A stretch of 64,000 bases of DNA, taken from assembly GCA_963769045.1 (NCBI GenBank), contig CAVYKK010000021.1, positions 62,001-126,000 on the forward strand. The letters are read 5' to 3'. This DNA comes from Methanocella_A sp963769045 (GTDB lineage: Archaea; Halobacteriota; Methanocellia; Methanocellales; Methanocellaceae). Of the stretch, positions 1 through 7,965 are shown piece by piece (the stretch's first letter is position 1; the number at the start of each line of letters is the position of its first letter). The notes beneath the pieces were generated by a model. That model was not told the origin of the DNA. It worked only from the letters and a program-made list of their open reading frames with translations, and ran no database searches. A program made the translations under genes and the position numbers.

Positions 1-286
1 AGGACACGTGGTAACGCACCACCTGGTTCAGGGGCGCGGAAAACATTTTCGTGGGGTAGTTGTCACGCAGGTCTTTTTTGTAGGTGAACGGTAATTTCGC
101 GACGTCGTCCAGGCTTTTGATCTTCTCTGGCTTCACGCCGGCCTCGTCGAACCGCTTCCGGTAGAAGGACGAGTTTCGGTATACGTTGTCGACCAGTGAC
201 TTTAATTTCCGGAGCTGAATTTCCTGCAGCTCTTCCAGGGGAGCTCTCTCGACGCGGGAGTTCCAGAAATCGAGCATTGCCGCCAT
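1..286 (-). CDS. Phenylacetate-CoA ligase-like protein, N-terminal part (runs off window)
   Basis: The first 95 codons of an acyl-CoA-forming AMP ligase are visible; the rest lies outside the window. The N terminus (MAAMLDFWNSRVERAP) and the following helix-rich stretch, with YRKRFDEAGVKPE and KLPFTYKKDLRDNYP, match the start of the downstream paralog at 412-1713 almost position for position. Family knowledge: such enzymes activate aryl or other carboxylic acids with ATP and CoA. The start at 286 has GAGAGGT seven bases before it; an inner ATG at 277 is possible. The two paralogs lie head to tail on the minus strand and probably arose by duplication. The substrate cannot be told from this fragment. 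Confidence 0.85.
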   Translation of the reverse strand, partial: MAAMLDFWNSRVERAPLEELQEIQLRKLKSLVDNVYRNSSFYRKRFDEAGVKPEKIKSLDDVAKLPFTYKKDLRDNYPTKMFSAPLNQVVRYHVS

Positions 287-411
287 TGAGTTACCTCTCT
301 AAGTCATATCGGTTCGCATGTATTTATATGCATGTTACCGAATTGTCTGTACTATCGCGTATTTTAAATAGCTGTTTGCACAGCCAACTTGATGGCCGTC
401 CGCACGGCTAT

Positions 412-1713
412 TTAAATAGCCGTCCGCAGGTCGATGACCTTCTTGCTCTTGCCCTCGACCCGGGGAAGGCTGCCCTTTTCGACGAGCACCACCTTCGTGC
501 GCAGGTTCAGCGTTTCCTTCAGCTTCTTGGTGACCTTGCCTGTCACTTTCTGCAGGTCCCCGAGTTCGCCCGAGAAAGCTTTGTCGCTCATCTCCACCCG
601 TACGGTCATCTCATCCATATGGTTGACGCGCTCCAGCACGACCTGGAAGTATTCGCCCACCTCAGGCATGTCCATCAGGATGTGCTCGATCTGGCTGGGG
701 AACACGTTCAGGCCACGGATGATCAGCATGTCGTCCGCTCTCCCGTAGAACTTGTTCAACCGCACCGAGGTGCGTCCGCAGGGGCATTCGTCCTTCATGA
801 TCATGGTGATGTCACCGGTACGATAGCGGATCAGCGGCATCGCCTCCTTGACCAGAGTGGTCAGCACCAGTTCGCCCTTCTCGCCAGGGGCACAGGGCTC
901 GTTGTTCTTATCGAGCACCTCGACGATGAACGCGTCCTCCCAGATGTGGAGACCGTCCTGCTCCTTGCACTCGAAGGCCACTCCGGGCCCCATCATCTCC
1001 GACAGCCCGTATGAGTCATAGGCCTTGATTCCAAAAGACTTCTGGAGCTGGACACGGGTGTTAGCCGACCAGGGCTCGGCACCGAAGACTCCGATCTTCA
1101 GGGGCAGCGTGCCCGGCTCGATGCCCATCTTCTTGCATGTCTCGGCGATGTACAGCGCATAGGAGGGCGTGCAGTGCATGACCTTGACGCCGAAGTCCCG
1201 TATCATCTCGATCTGCTTCTGGGTGCTCCCGGTGCCTGCCGGCACTGCGATGCATCCCAGGCGCTCGATGCCCGCGTGGATGCCGAGGCCGCCGGTGAAC
1301 AGGCCGTAGTTCGCGGCATTCTGGAACACGTCGCCAGGACGCACGCCGACCATGTAGAAACAGCGGGCCATGAGATTGGCCCATATATCCAGGTCATTCT
1401 TCGTGTAGCCGACCACCGTAGACTTGCCGCTGGTCCCCGAGGATGCATGAATACGATTGATTTTGTCCATGGGCACCGCGAACATGCCGAAGGGATAAGA
1501 GTCACGCAGGTCGGTCTTCTTCGTGAACGGCAGCTTCCGGATATCGTCCAGTGTCCTGACACCCGAGGGCTTCAGCCCGGCATCGTCGAATCTTTTCCTG
1601 TACAGCGGCACGTTTTTGTAGACGGCGTTGACAGACTTCTTCAGCCTTTTCAGCTGCAGCTCCTGAAGCTGCTTCCTGGGCATGGTCTCGATTTCTGGCT
1701 GCCAGTACTCCAT
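412..1713 (-). CDS. paaK: Phenylacetate-CoA ligase (AMP-forming) family protein
   Basis: A full-length member (433 aa, usual length about 430-440) of the PaaK branch of adenylate-forming enzymes. It would activate an aryl acid through an acyl-AMP and transfer it to CoA in the cytoplasm. Seen: the P-loop-like SSGTSGKST motif near residue 92, YGLSEMMGPG near 240, the YRTGDIT motif, the hinge GRADDMLIIRG near 325, and the C-terminal PRVEGKSKKV with the usual catalytic lysine region. The ATG at 1713 is preferred because GGTGGGTG lies just ahead of it; a GTG at 1725 is in frame. Methanogens often carry several such genes, used for aromatic amino acid salvage or indolepyruvate-linked pathways; the true substrate is unknown. 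Upstream lie a long inverted repeat and a copy of the 21-bp motif at 1982. Confidence 0.88.
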   Translation of the reverse strand: MEYWQPEIETMPRKQLQELQLKRLKKSVNAVYKNVPLYRKRFDDAGLKPSGVRTLDDIRKLPFTKKTDLRDSYPFGMFAVPMDKINRIHASSGTSGKSTVVGYTKNDLDIWANLMARCFYMVGVRPGDVFQNAANYGLFTGGLGIHAGIERLGCIAVPAGTGSTQKQIEMIRDFGVKVMHCTPSYALYIAETCKKMGIEPGTLPLKIGVFGAEPWSANTRVQLQKSFGIKAYDSYGLSEMMGPGVAFECKEQDGLHIWEDAFIVEVLDKNNEPCAPGEKGELVLTTLVKEAMPLIRYRTGDITMIMKDECPCGRTSVRLNKFYGRADDMLIIRGLNVFPSQIEHILMDMPEVGEYFQVVLERVNHMDEMTVRVEMSDKAFSGELGDLQKVTGKVTKKLKETLNLRTKVVLVEKGSLPRVEGKSKKVIDLRTAI

Positions 1714-1796
1714 ATGAACACCCACCGATAGCGTGATATATGCTATCTATTGTCGTGGTTAAGGAATATAAAGGTATGCGTTTCACCTTTTCGTGG

Positions 1797-1971
1797 TCTC
1801 GGAGGTTTGCGAGAGGGCACAGAGCTCAGCACAGAGGTCGCAGAGGACACAGAGGTATTCACAGAGGTTTGTTATAATAATATGGCTTTTCCCACAGCCT
1901 TTTCCTAAAAAGTACCTCTGTGTCGTCCTCTGTGGCCTCTGTGACCTCTGTGCTGAGCTCTGCGACCTCTT
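1797..1971. repeat. Long imperfect inverted repeat with CACAGAGG units (copy 1)
   Basis: The left arm (about 1797-1873) is a run of CACAGAGG and GCAGAGG units and the right arm (about 1911-1971) is its reverse complement, with an AT-rich loop of roughly 40 bases. A transcript of either strand would fold into a long hairpin. Copies 2 and 3 at 3409 and 7768 share unit and arm order, including the CACAGAGCTCAGCACAGAGG variant seen here and in copy 3. Confidence 0.9.
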
Positions 1972-1981
1972 AACATGCATT

Positions 1982-2002
1982 AAAGCTTTAACAAATCTTA
2001 AA
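1982..2002. promoter_or_regulatory. 21-bp motif shared with two regulator promoters (copy 1)
   Basis: AAAGCTTTAAC followed by AAAT and CTTAAA. The same string with only inner changes is at 2698 and 4203, ahead of two paralogous regulators. It lies about 270 bases upstream of paaK. It contains the palindrome AAAGCTTT and a second symmetry, TTTAA-6-TTAAA. Confidence 0.55.
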
Positions 2003-2092
2003 GACGACAGCGGTCAAAAATACGATCGGCTGGTGCCGGGCCGGGTTTTCGCTGGCCGGCGGGCTGCCTGTGCGACGCCCCGGCTGCTGTGC

Positions 2093-2111
2093 GCTCGCGC
2101 GCGCATGTGAG
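2093..2111. repeat. Dispersed alternating CG/CA motif
   Basis: GCTCGCGCGCGCATGTGAG followed by ACCGG: strictly alternating purine/pyrimidine core, intergenic. One of about ten similar sites in the window. Confidence 0.6.
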
Positions 2112-2217
2112 ACCGGCCATTTGACTCTACGTGTGAACGATAGAACTGGCGCGTTTAACCGACGATGCTAAAAAAAAGAAAGTTTTGGTGATACAGGGTT
2201 TTTGGAGGCATCGCGGG

Positions 2218-2592
2218 TTATAGGAAACCCATTGAAGGTATCGGCGAGCCGCCGATGCTCAGGAACGGATAAGCAAAGGCAGAGAACGCATTCTCGTTCT
2301 GGAACTTGACGCTGTTGAGCATGTTGCTCTGGACGGCGGTCTGCGAGATCGTCGGGAACGCCGATGAGGCGAATACGCCGTCGGTAATCGAGCTGGCCGT
2401 GGTCGGGAACGCGATCGCCGAAGCCTCGTCATCAGTGGCTATCGCCGAGTCCTTCTGGAATGCTGTCAGCGTGTTGCTCTGGACCATCTGTGGTAACCCC
2501 CAGGACATCGGCACTAAAGAAGCGCCTGCCTGGACCACCATAAGGGCGACGGCCAGACCCGTCAGTGCCATTATCATCATGCTTTTCTTCAT
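2218..2592 (-). CDS. Small exported protein (paralog of 29713-30114)
   Basis: A 124-aa protein of unknown function with a clear signal peptide (MKKSMMIMALTGLAVALMVV, cleavage probably after AGAS or nearby). The mature part has no cysteine and is rich in Ala, Ser, Phe and Thr; it contains AIAFPTTASSI and SAFPTISQTAVQSN, and ends in a Gly/Pro/Phe tail. The 133-aa protein at 29713-30114 shares signal peptide, the ATDxEA block, FPTT, FPSIAQT and the tail, so the two are paralogs. GAGGAGGGTA precedes the ATG at 2592, the same leader as in the paralogs at 4099 and 30114. It is divergent from the ArsR-like regulator at 2761 and may be controlled by it. A cell-surface or secreted role is inferred. 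Confidence 0.85.
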   Translation of the reverse strand: MKKSMMIMALTGLAVALMVVQAGASLVPMSWGLPQMVQSNTLTAFQKDSAIATDDEASAIAFPTTASSITDGVFASSAFPTISQTAVQSNMLNSVKFQNENAFSAFAYPFLSIGGSPIPSMGFL

Positions 2593-2697
2593 AGTATTAC
2601 CCTCCTCGATATTACGGTGTACTGACGTTGCGTGTTAATATATTAGTGCTTTTATTAACGAACAACGACAGGATATCTGGCACTTTTAACAGGCACA

Positions 2698-2718
2698 AAA
2701 GCTTTAACATTTATTAAA
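2698..2718. promoter_or_regulatory. 21-bp motif in the divergent promoter region (copy 2)
   Basis: AAAGCTTTAAC followed by ATTT and ATTAAA. It sits between the exported-protein gene (starts 2592, minus) and the regulator (starts 2761, plus), just upstream of the regulator TATA box, which suits an operator for that regulator. Confidence 0.6.
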
Positions 2719-2730
2719 ACGTTAATACAA

Positions 2731-2738
2731 TATAAATA
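2731..2738 (+). promoter_or_regulatory. TATA box, leaderless promoter
   Basis: TATAAATA lies 23-30 bases before the ATG at 2761, placing the expected transcription start at the start codon. No ribosome binding site is seen, in agreement with a leaderless mRNA. Confidence 0.65.
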
Positions 2739-2760
2739 TCTGTATAATAAATGATTGCTC

Positions 2761-3396
2761 ATGCAGGTCAGAAACAAGCCCGACGATGGCCAGCTCGAGC
2801 TAATGGTCATTGGAAAGCCTGAGGCAATCAGGCTCATTTTCAGCGAAAAACACAACAGGATTCTCAAGCGGCTTGCCGAAAAGGAACAGTCGATCTCCGA
2901 CATCGCCCGATCGCTCGACTACAACCCCGGTTCGGTACATTATCACCTGAAAGAGCTGGAGAAACAGGGGCTGGTCAGGCAGGTCAGGCAGGAGATCAAA
3001 GGCGGCATCGTAAAGAAGTATTACCGGTCCGTGGCCAGGCACATATGCCTGGAAAGCCCGGACTTCAACAACGGCCTGCGTCAGGACGTCGACCTCCGCC
3101 CGGACGCCGACCTGGCCGGCGGGTTCAACGAAAAGCTCCTGCAGGCTATCGAATGCCTCGGCTATACCGTATCTGAAGATAACAGGGAAGAAGCCATCGA
3201 AATGCTGACCAGGTACGACCGGCGGATAAAGGAGCTGATGAGAGAGATAATCAGCCAGGAAGCAGACATTTCAGGCGAGGATAGAATGATGATCAGGCAT
3301 GCCTGCCAGTTCGTTATCAACATGCGGACCATGGACGACCAGGAACTGGGGCGGATTTACAAGATGTTCTCCCGATCCTTTTTGAAGGTACAATAA
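2761..3396 (+). CDS. ArsR-like winged-helix transcriptional regulator
   Basis: A 211-aa DNA-binding protein. The N-terminal part has an ArsR-type winged helix (about residues 20-95): helix-turn-helix ISDIARSLDYNPGSVHYHLKEL followed by the wing GLVRQVRQEIKGGIVKKYYRSVA, which is an archaeal variant of the family. The C-terminal 110 residues are helical and without a known effector-binding motif. The ATG at 2761 is chosen over an in-frame TTG at 2755 because the TATA box fits a leaderless start. A close paralog is at 4405-5016; each is divergent from a small exported-protein gene, and both intergenic regions carry the same 21-bp motif, which may be the operator. The inducing signal is unknown. 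Confidence 0.85.
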   Translation: MQVRNKPDDGQLELMVIGKPEAIRLIFSEKHNRILKRLAEKEQSISDIARSLDYNPGSVHYHLKELEKQGLVRQVRQEIKGGIVKKYYRSVARHICLESPDFNNGLRQDVDLRPDADLAGGFNEKLLQAIECLGYTVSEDNREEAIEMLTRYDRRIKELMREIISQEADISGEDRMMIRHACQFVINMRTMDDQELGRIYKMFSRSFLKVQ

Positions 3397-3408
3397 AATC
3401 GCTTTTTG

Positions 3409-3605
3409 AGGTCACAGAGGTAGCAAGAGGTCACCGAGTTTCACCACAGAGGGCACAGAGGCCACAGAGGTATTCACAGAGGACTTTTTAAGGAGAAGGC
3501 TTGTGAGCCATGTTTCTAAAACAAACCTCTGTGTCGTCCTCTGTGGCCTCTGTGCCCTCTGTGGTGTAACTCTGTGACCTCCAGAAACCTCTGCGACCTC
3601 CGAAA
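3409..3605. repeat. Long imperfect inverted repeat with CACAGAGG units (copy 2)
   Basis: Arms of CACAGAGG, GGCACAGAGG and GTCACAGAGG units (left about 3409-3483, right about 3532-3603) around a loop of some 45 bases. It fills the space between the convergent ends of the regulator (3396) and the exported-protein locus (3648), so it would form the 3' end of both transcripts. Confidence 0.9.
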
Positions 3606-3647
3606 ATAAAAAAGAAAAGGCAATGTAATATGCTGATACGCACAGGA

Positions 3648-4099
3648 TTAGAAGAATGGCAATGCTACCTGCACATCCGAGAGATGGTCGTTCCGGGCGA
3701 TTAAGTTGTTGTACGACGTCGTGCTCTGGCTGCCTTCGGTCAGCGGTATGCCGAATGCCGAGCCGTCGAAGCCTGCCGCATGTGTCTCGTCCATGCTTAA
3801 GCCCAGGCTGTAGCCGATATTCCCGTCTGTGACCGCCCCTACGCCGCCATAGCCGTAGGGATAGCCTGCCATGGTGCTCAGGTCATAGTCGACGCCCCAG
3901 ATGACGCCGAGGTCCATGTCCGCGAGCCCGTAAGCTGCTCCGGCGGCCTGGACAAGCGTCGGGTTAAGGTCGAAGTTAATTGTGTCGCCCAGGTGCTTGT
4001 CCAGGTTTACCCGACGCCGATGAACGCGCCGGCAGGCGTCATGAAAAGTGCAACGGCGGCGGTGGCGAGCGCCAGTATGAGAATTTTGCTGATATCCAT
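3648..4099 (-). pseudogene. Small exported protein gene with a frameshift near 4010
   Basis: From the ATG at 4099 (GGAGGGTATAA just before it) a signal peptide is read, MDISKILILALATAAVALFM then TPAGAFIGVG, and then a stop at codon 31. Adding one G to the GGG at 4010-4012 (CCC on the plus strand) joins it to a second open frame that runs VNLDKHLGDTINFDLNPTLV and continues through MDLGVIWGVDYDLSTM to a Phe-Phe end, about 150 aa in total. The shift lies in a short homopolymer, so a sequence error or a recent mutation are both possible. The gene is divergent from the regulator at 4405, as 2218-2592 is from the regulator at 2761. Function unknown; export is likely. Confidence 0.7.
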
Positions 4100-4202
4100 T
4101 TATACCCTCCTTGATATAGCAGGATAATGGCGACGGGCGGTAATATGTTCGCGCTTTTAGCGGCGGGCGCGCGACAATAATCCCCGGTTTTTTACATGGG
4201 TT

Positions 4203-4223
4203 AAAGCTTTAACGTTTCTTAAA
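4203..4223. promoter_or_regulatory. 21-bp motif in the divergent promoter region (copy 3)
   Basis: AAAGCTTTAAC followed by GTTT and CTTAAA, between the exported-protein locus (start 4099) and the second ArsR-like regulator (4405). Same position relative to both genes as copy 2. Confidence 0.6.
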
Positions 4224-4274
4224 CCGCCAGGAATGCTTTATGAATTCACTGTCTGTCTGCCATTAGTTTGGAAC

Positions 4275-4300
4275 GTTCACGCGCACGCGCACGAGACCGG
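4275..4300. repeat. Dispersed alternating CG/CA motif
   Basis: GTTCACGCGCACGCGCACGA followed by GACCGG, intergenic; same class as the site at 2093. Confidence 0.5.
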
Positions 4301-4404
4301 CAGCCCCTATACCGGATGCCTGACGATCCTGATTAATATCGTGGGCCCGACAGTTGGAGAATCAAGTCAGAAATAAGTTATATGCGCATAGCAAAGTGTT
4401 ATTC

Positions 4405-5016
4405 ATGCCTGCTAAAAAAATGCCGGACGACAGGATTAACGACATCCTCGTAGTCGATAAGTTCGATGACATCAGGCTGATCATGAGCGAAAAGCACAAC
4501 CGCATCCTCCGGCTGGTCACGGGGAGCGAACTGTCGGTATCGGACATCGCCCGATCGCTGGGTATGAACCCCGGCTCGGCACATTATTACCTGAAGGACC
4601 TGGAACGGCACGGGCTGGTAAAGCAGGTACGAGAGGAGATCAAAGGCGGCATCGTCAAGAAGTTTTACCGTTCGGCGGCAAAACGCATTGTCCTGGAGCC
4701 GCCTGACTTCAGCTCCCGGGAATACAAGGCATCCACTTCGGATTATATGGAGCGGCTAATACGGGCGATCGAATACCTGGGCTACCACCTGCCCGCGGAA
4801 AACCAGGAGGATGCGAAGGACCTGTTGACCCGATACGACAAAAGGATGAAGAGCCTGCTGATCGAGATGGAAAAATCGGGGCTGGACGACATGGAAAACA
4901 ATGGCATGATCCTGGACAGCGCTTTTAACCTCGTCCTGGGCATCAAAGCGAAAAATGATCCGGAGCTGAACAGGCTATACGGGGAGTTCGAGAAACTGTT
5001 CCTGCGATACGAATGA
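4405..5016 (+). CDS. ArsR-like winged-helix transcriptional regulator (paralog)
   Basis: A 203-aa paralog of the regulator at 2761. The shared core runs from DIRLIMSEKHNRILRL through the helix-turn-helix SVSDIARSLGMNPGSAHYYL and the wing IKGGIVKKFYRS, and the C-terminal helical part is alignable (YLGYHLPAENQEDAKDLLTRYD against YTVSEDNREEAIEMLTRYD). The start is uncertain: the ATG at 4405 has a TATA-like TTATATG about 25 bases ahead, while a TTG at 4354 is in frame and would add 17 residues, partly like the N terminus of the paralog. Duplication of the whole regulator/exported-protein module is inferred. It probably binds the motif at 4203. Confidence 0.83.
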   Translation: MPAKKMPDDRINDILVVDKFDDIRLIMSEKHNRILRLVTGSELSVSDIARSLGMNPGSAHYYLKDLERHGLVKQVREEIKGGIVKKFYRSAAKRIVLEPPDFSSREYKASTSDYMERLIRAIEYLGYHLPAENQEDAKDLLTRYDKRMKSLLIEMEKSGLDDMENNGMILDSAFNLVLGIKAKNDPELNRLYGEFEKLFLRYE

Positions 5017-5311
5017 TCATGGTGTCCAGACCGTTCGTTTTAGCGGGCATCTTTTAGTCCTCACACATATTATGCTGCAACTATTGGGGGTATGGATAGT
5101 GAAAAGCATCGGTTTATCGGCGATTTCGATAGTAGCGACCGCCATGTCCGCGGCAGCGATCGGCCGCGTATACAGGACAGACAGGGGCAGGCCCCTGCAC
5201 GGGAGCCGGCATAGATACAGGAGCCCGGCCGGACAGTTGTTAGATTGTAAGATAAAGAATATATTTGCCCGGGCCCTCTTGTAGCTTCACAACCGGTATT
5301 CGGTACCTTAT

Positions 5312-5731
5312 ATGACGAACGAAACAGAGCCCGTGCTATGCCCGCCGGAGAAGCCATTGCCAGTCCTCGTGGCGATCATCGAGGACAACGCCGACATCGC
5401 GGACCTGTACGTCAGGCTGGTGGAAGCCACAGGAATGCATGTAGGTTTCCTTGCCAGGGACGGCGCAGAAGCAGTGGAGGCCTTCAGGCACGCCGGGAAA
5501 ACGCCGGATGTGCTGCTGATCGATCACCGCATGCCGGTGAAGTCCGGGCTGACCGCCATGAGAGAGATGCTGACGATAGACCCGTCCGCCCGCTTCATTT
5601 TTATCAGCGCCGACGACGGCATCAGGGACGAGGCGATGGCCGCCGGGGCAAAAGCATTCCTGCGAAAGCCCGCCGGCATGAAGGAAATCCTCGCGGCGAT
5701 AGAGCTCGTGCTAAACGAGGCGGGTAAATAA
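5312..5731 (+). CDS. Stand-alone response regulator receiver domain
   Basis: A 139-aa CheY-like receiver with no output domain. Acidic pair E24/D25 (IIEDNADI), phospho-acceptor D71 (LLIDHRMP), the Ser/Thr switch position in FIFISADD, and K119 (AFLRKP) with the following cis-proline are all present, so it should be phosphorylated by a histidine kinase. Two orphan kinases in the window (33454-35643 and 51304-53094) are candidates, but there is no linkage. Single-domain receivers in archaea act in phosphorelays or by protein contact. No ribosome binding site is seen ahead of the ATG at 5312. The 295 bases before the gene hold no supported coding region. Confidence 0.88.
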   Translation: MTNETEPVLCPPEKPLPVLVAIIEDNADIADLYVRLVEATGMHVGFLARDGAEAVEAFRHAGKTPDVLLIDHRMPVKSGLTAMREMLTIDPSARFIFISADDGIRDEAMAAGAKAFLRKPAGMKEILAAIELVLNEAGK

Positions 5732-5800
5732 GTTAAATAAAACCCGGCTATACATAAGAGGATAAAAGATACGGGGCAATTAGTCGCAGACCAGGCGGGC

Positions 5801-5824
5801 GCTCGCGCGCACACGCGTGACCGG
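5801..5824. repeat. Dispersed alternating CG/CA motif
   Basis: GCTCGCGCGCACACGCGTGA followed by CCGG, between the convergent ends of the receiver gene and the 5911 gene. Confidence 0.55.
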
Positions 5825-5910
5825 GACAGAGGTCGCACATAATACAGGCAGGCTTTGCAGTCGCCGTTTCAAAAAGTTTTCATGAGTCTTGCGCACGATT
5901 CGCCGGTATT

Positions 5911-7710
5911 TTACGGTGTGCCGGGCTTCGTCTCTGGCACCAATGGCGTAGCGGCCAGCGCTGCCTCTGGCTGCGCAGGTTTCGGCGGCAGCGTGATCAG
6001 GTTAAAGAGCCCATGGGCCTCGCCGAGCTCGAACAGCTCGATGTAGTCGAGGGGCGTCTGGCCAATGTCCCGGGATGCGGAGAGGGTCTGGAGGTCGAGC
6101 ACCGCGGTGTTCAGGTTATCCATGTCAGCGTCCTCTTTATAGATGAGTACCAGCTCTTTCATAGGCGCGTATACGATGACGCGGTCCCCGAGGTCGGCTT
6201 TGAGGTTGTTCAGCAGCCCCTTGACGAAGGACGGGTGGATCATGATATCGCAGGCCTTGTTGCTCAGTACGCCTACGATAGTGTCCTTGCCGAACTTACC
6301 CGCGTGGGCTTCGATGTTGAGCCGCAGCACGTCCAGCGCCTCCTCGAAGATGTCATCCAGCGCGCTCCGGTCCATGAGCCATGCCGCCAGATCGGTCTTC
6401 ATCACCGGCGCGGTGTGTTCGCCGCACGAGATGTAATAGATGACCACAGCATGCTCTTTTTCCTCATAGACGTAGTTGAACGCGTCGGGCGTCGCATTCA
6501 GCCATGCGGACGGCTGGATGGACTTGATGACAAAACATTCCTTGCCGCACCGGCAGACCGGGCGGGTCTTCTCGTTCTTGCACAGGGATTCCCGCAGCCG
6601 GGACACGATCAGCTTCGTGCCGTTCCGGGGGAGCGGGGAATAGATATTCACCCGGTCCGACAGGCCGTTGTGAGGGTTGGTGATCTCGAGATAGTCGCCA
6701 TCGATCGCATACGAGTACGACGGCATGTCGCGGCGAATCGCCGTAAGCAGGCTCTCGGCCGAATAGATGCGGTTCAGCGCGATATCGAGCTTTGCCTCGA
6801 TGATGTCCTGGAAGCTCTTCGCGGTGAACGCCGCTTCCTTCGCGATCTCCCTGATGGAAAGTGCGGCCTTGAACGGCTTTCGGCTGATGACGAGGGTGTC
6901 TCCGTGTACGGTGAACTCCAGGCCTTCGCGGGTGAGGACCTTGTTGATCAACGCGACAATCCGGGCCTGATCAACGATCGCAGCCGCGTCAATTCGTCCT
7001 GAGGCTATGTCGGCACTGAACTCCGGCATCCAGATGGTATAAGCATCCTCGTAGGGCGACTCGTCCTTGTTAAAGTCAGAGAGCCGGAACACAAGGGCGG
7101 CATCGCCCGGCCAGTACGGGCCGACGATTTCACGCATGTTGACCCGCGCATGGGGGCTGTTGCCGGGAATGGCAACGATGACGTAGCCTTTCTCCACGTT
7201 GAACAATTGGATGTTCCGGGTCTGCAGCGCCGTGGTGATCCCGTACTTCCAGACCTCCCGGGCACTCATCACCCGGCCGAAGGTCTCATACATGAACGGG
7301 AAATCCGGCGTGCCCCGGATGAGCGCTCGCTCCCCGGCCGTGTCCATGCGGTAGAAGCTGACAAACTCGCTGCCCGCGGTGACCTCCGCCTGGAAGTCAA
7401 GCATCGTCTCGGGGAAATAGTGACTGTATAAGGCGATGATAATGTTGTTCGACGACAGCCGTGCCCCGCACACGCACGTGTGTGTCTCCAGCCGGTAGCC
7501 CGAAACCGCCTGCATGAACGAGTCCATGGTGAGGTTATGGAAGATAAGCGGCTTCATTACCGTGTTATTATGGCTGCACTTAGGGCAGTAGAAAGTCAGG
7601 ATGACGCCATCATGATGCTTTTTTTCGTTAATTGCATAAAGCCGCGTCTCAATGAGCTTCCCGATGTATTTCGGGTTTAATTCCACCTTATCCCCACCGA
7701 GAAATGACAT
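5911..7710 (-). CDS. Unknown 599-aa protein with zinc-ribbon-like cysteine pairs
   Basis: I do not recognise this family. Near the N terminus there is CPKC (about residue 45) and, some 35 residues on, CVCG; a second set is CRCGKEC near residue 390 followed by YISCGEH. These look like two metal-binding ribbons in a repeated layout: each follows a strand-rich stretch and precedes a long mixed domain. No membrane segment or signal peptide is seen, so the protein is probably cytoplasmic. Long stretches such as PLPRNGTKLIVSRLRESLC and VYAPMKELVLIYKEDADMDN suggest alpha/beta folds. The ATG at 7710 has TATA-like sequences 15-35 bases ahead; a GTG eleven codons in follows GGTGGGG and could be an alternative start. 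It may be a conserved methanogen-specific protein. Confidence 0.7.
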   Translation of the reverse strand: MSFLGGDKVELNPKYIGKLIETRLYAINEKKHHDGVILTFYCPKCSHNNTVMKPLIFHNLTMDSFMQAVSGYRLETHTCVCGARLSSNNIIIALYSHYFPETMLDFQAEVTAGSEFVSFYRMDTAGERALIRGTPDFPFMYETFGRVMSAREVWKYGITTALQTRNIQLFNVEKGYVIVAIPGNSPHARVNMREIVGPYWPGDAALVFRLSDFNKDESPYEDAYTIWMPEFSADIASGRIDAAAIVDQARIVALINKVLTREGLEFTVHGDTLVISRKPFKAALSIREIAKEAAFTAKSFQDIIEAKLDIALNRIYSAESLLTAIRRDMPSYSYAIDGDYLEITNPHNGLSDRVNIYSPLPRNGTKLIVSRLRESLCKNEKTRPVCRCGKECFVIKSIQPSAWLNATPDAFNYVYEEKEHAVVIYYISCGEHTAPVMKTDLAAWLMDRSALDDIFEEALDVLRLNIEAHAGKFGKDTIVGVLSNKACDIMIHPSFVKGLLNNLKADLGDRVIVYAPMKELVLIYKEDADMDNLNTAVLDLQTLSASRDIGQTPLDYIELFELGEAHGLFNLITLPPKPAQPEAALAATPLVPETKPGTP

Positions 7711-7767
7711 AATAAATGTTTATAGCGTAATCAACTCTTATAAGCTTGTTGTTCTTTTATTTGTCAT

Positions 7768-7965
7768 GCCTGAGAGGTCACCGAGGTTATAAGAGGTCAC
7801 AGAGCTCAGCACAGAGGTCACAGAGGGCACAGAGGACGACACAGAGGATATTAAAAAAACGGCTATATGAGCCCGATTGTTAAACAAACCTCTGTGAATA
7901 CCTCCGTGGCCTCTGTGACCTCTGTGCTGAGCTCTGTGACCTCTAGAAACCTCTGCAACCTCTAA
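7768..7965. repeat. Long imperfect inverted repeat with CACAGAGG units (copy 3)
   Basis: Left arm about 7768-7846, right arm about 7886-7965, AT-rich loop. The right arm abuts the stop codon of the gene at 7962-8309, so the hairpin would lie directly at its 3' end. Arm sequences follow copies 1 and 2 closely. Confidence 0.9.

Noticed and set aside
5072..5284. Possible 70-aa gene before the receiver gene
   Set aside because: No leader, no recognisable domain, and composition unlike neighbouring genes.
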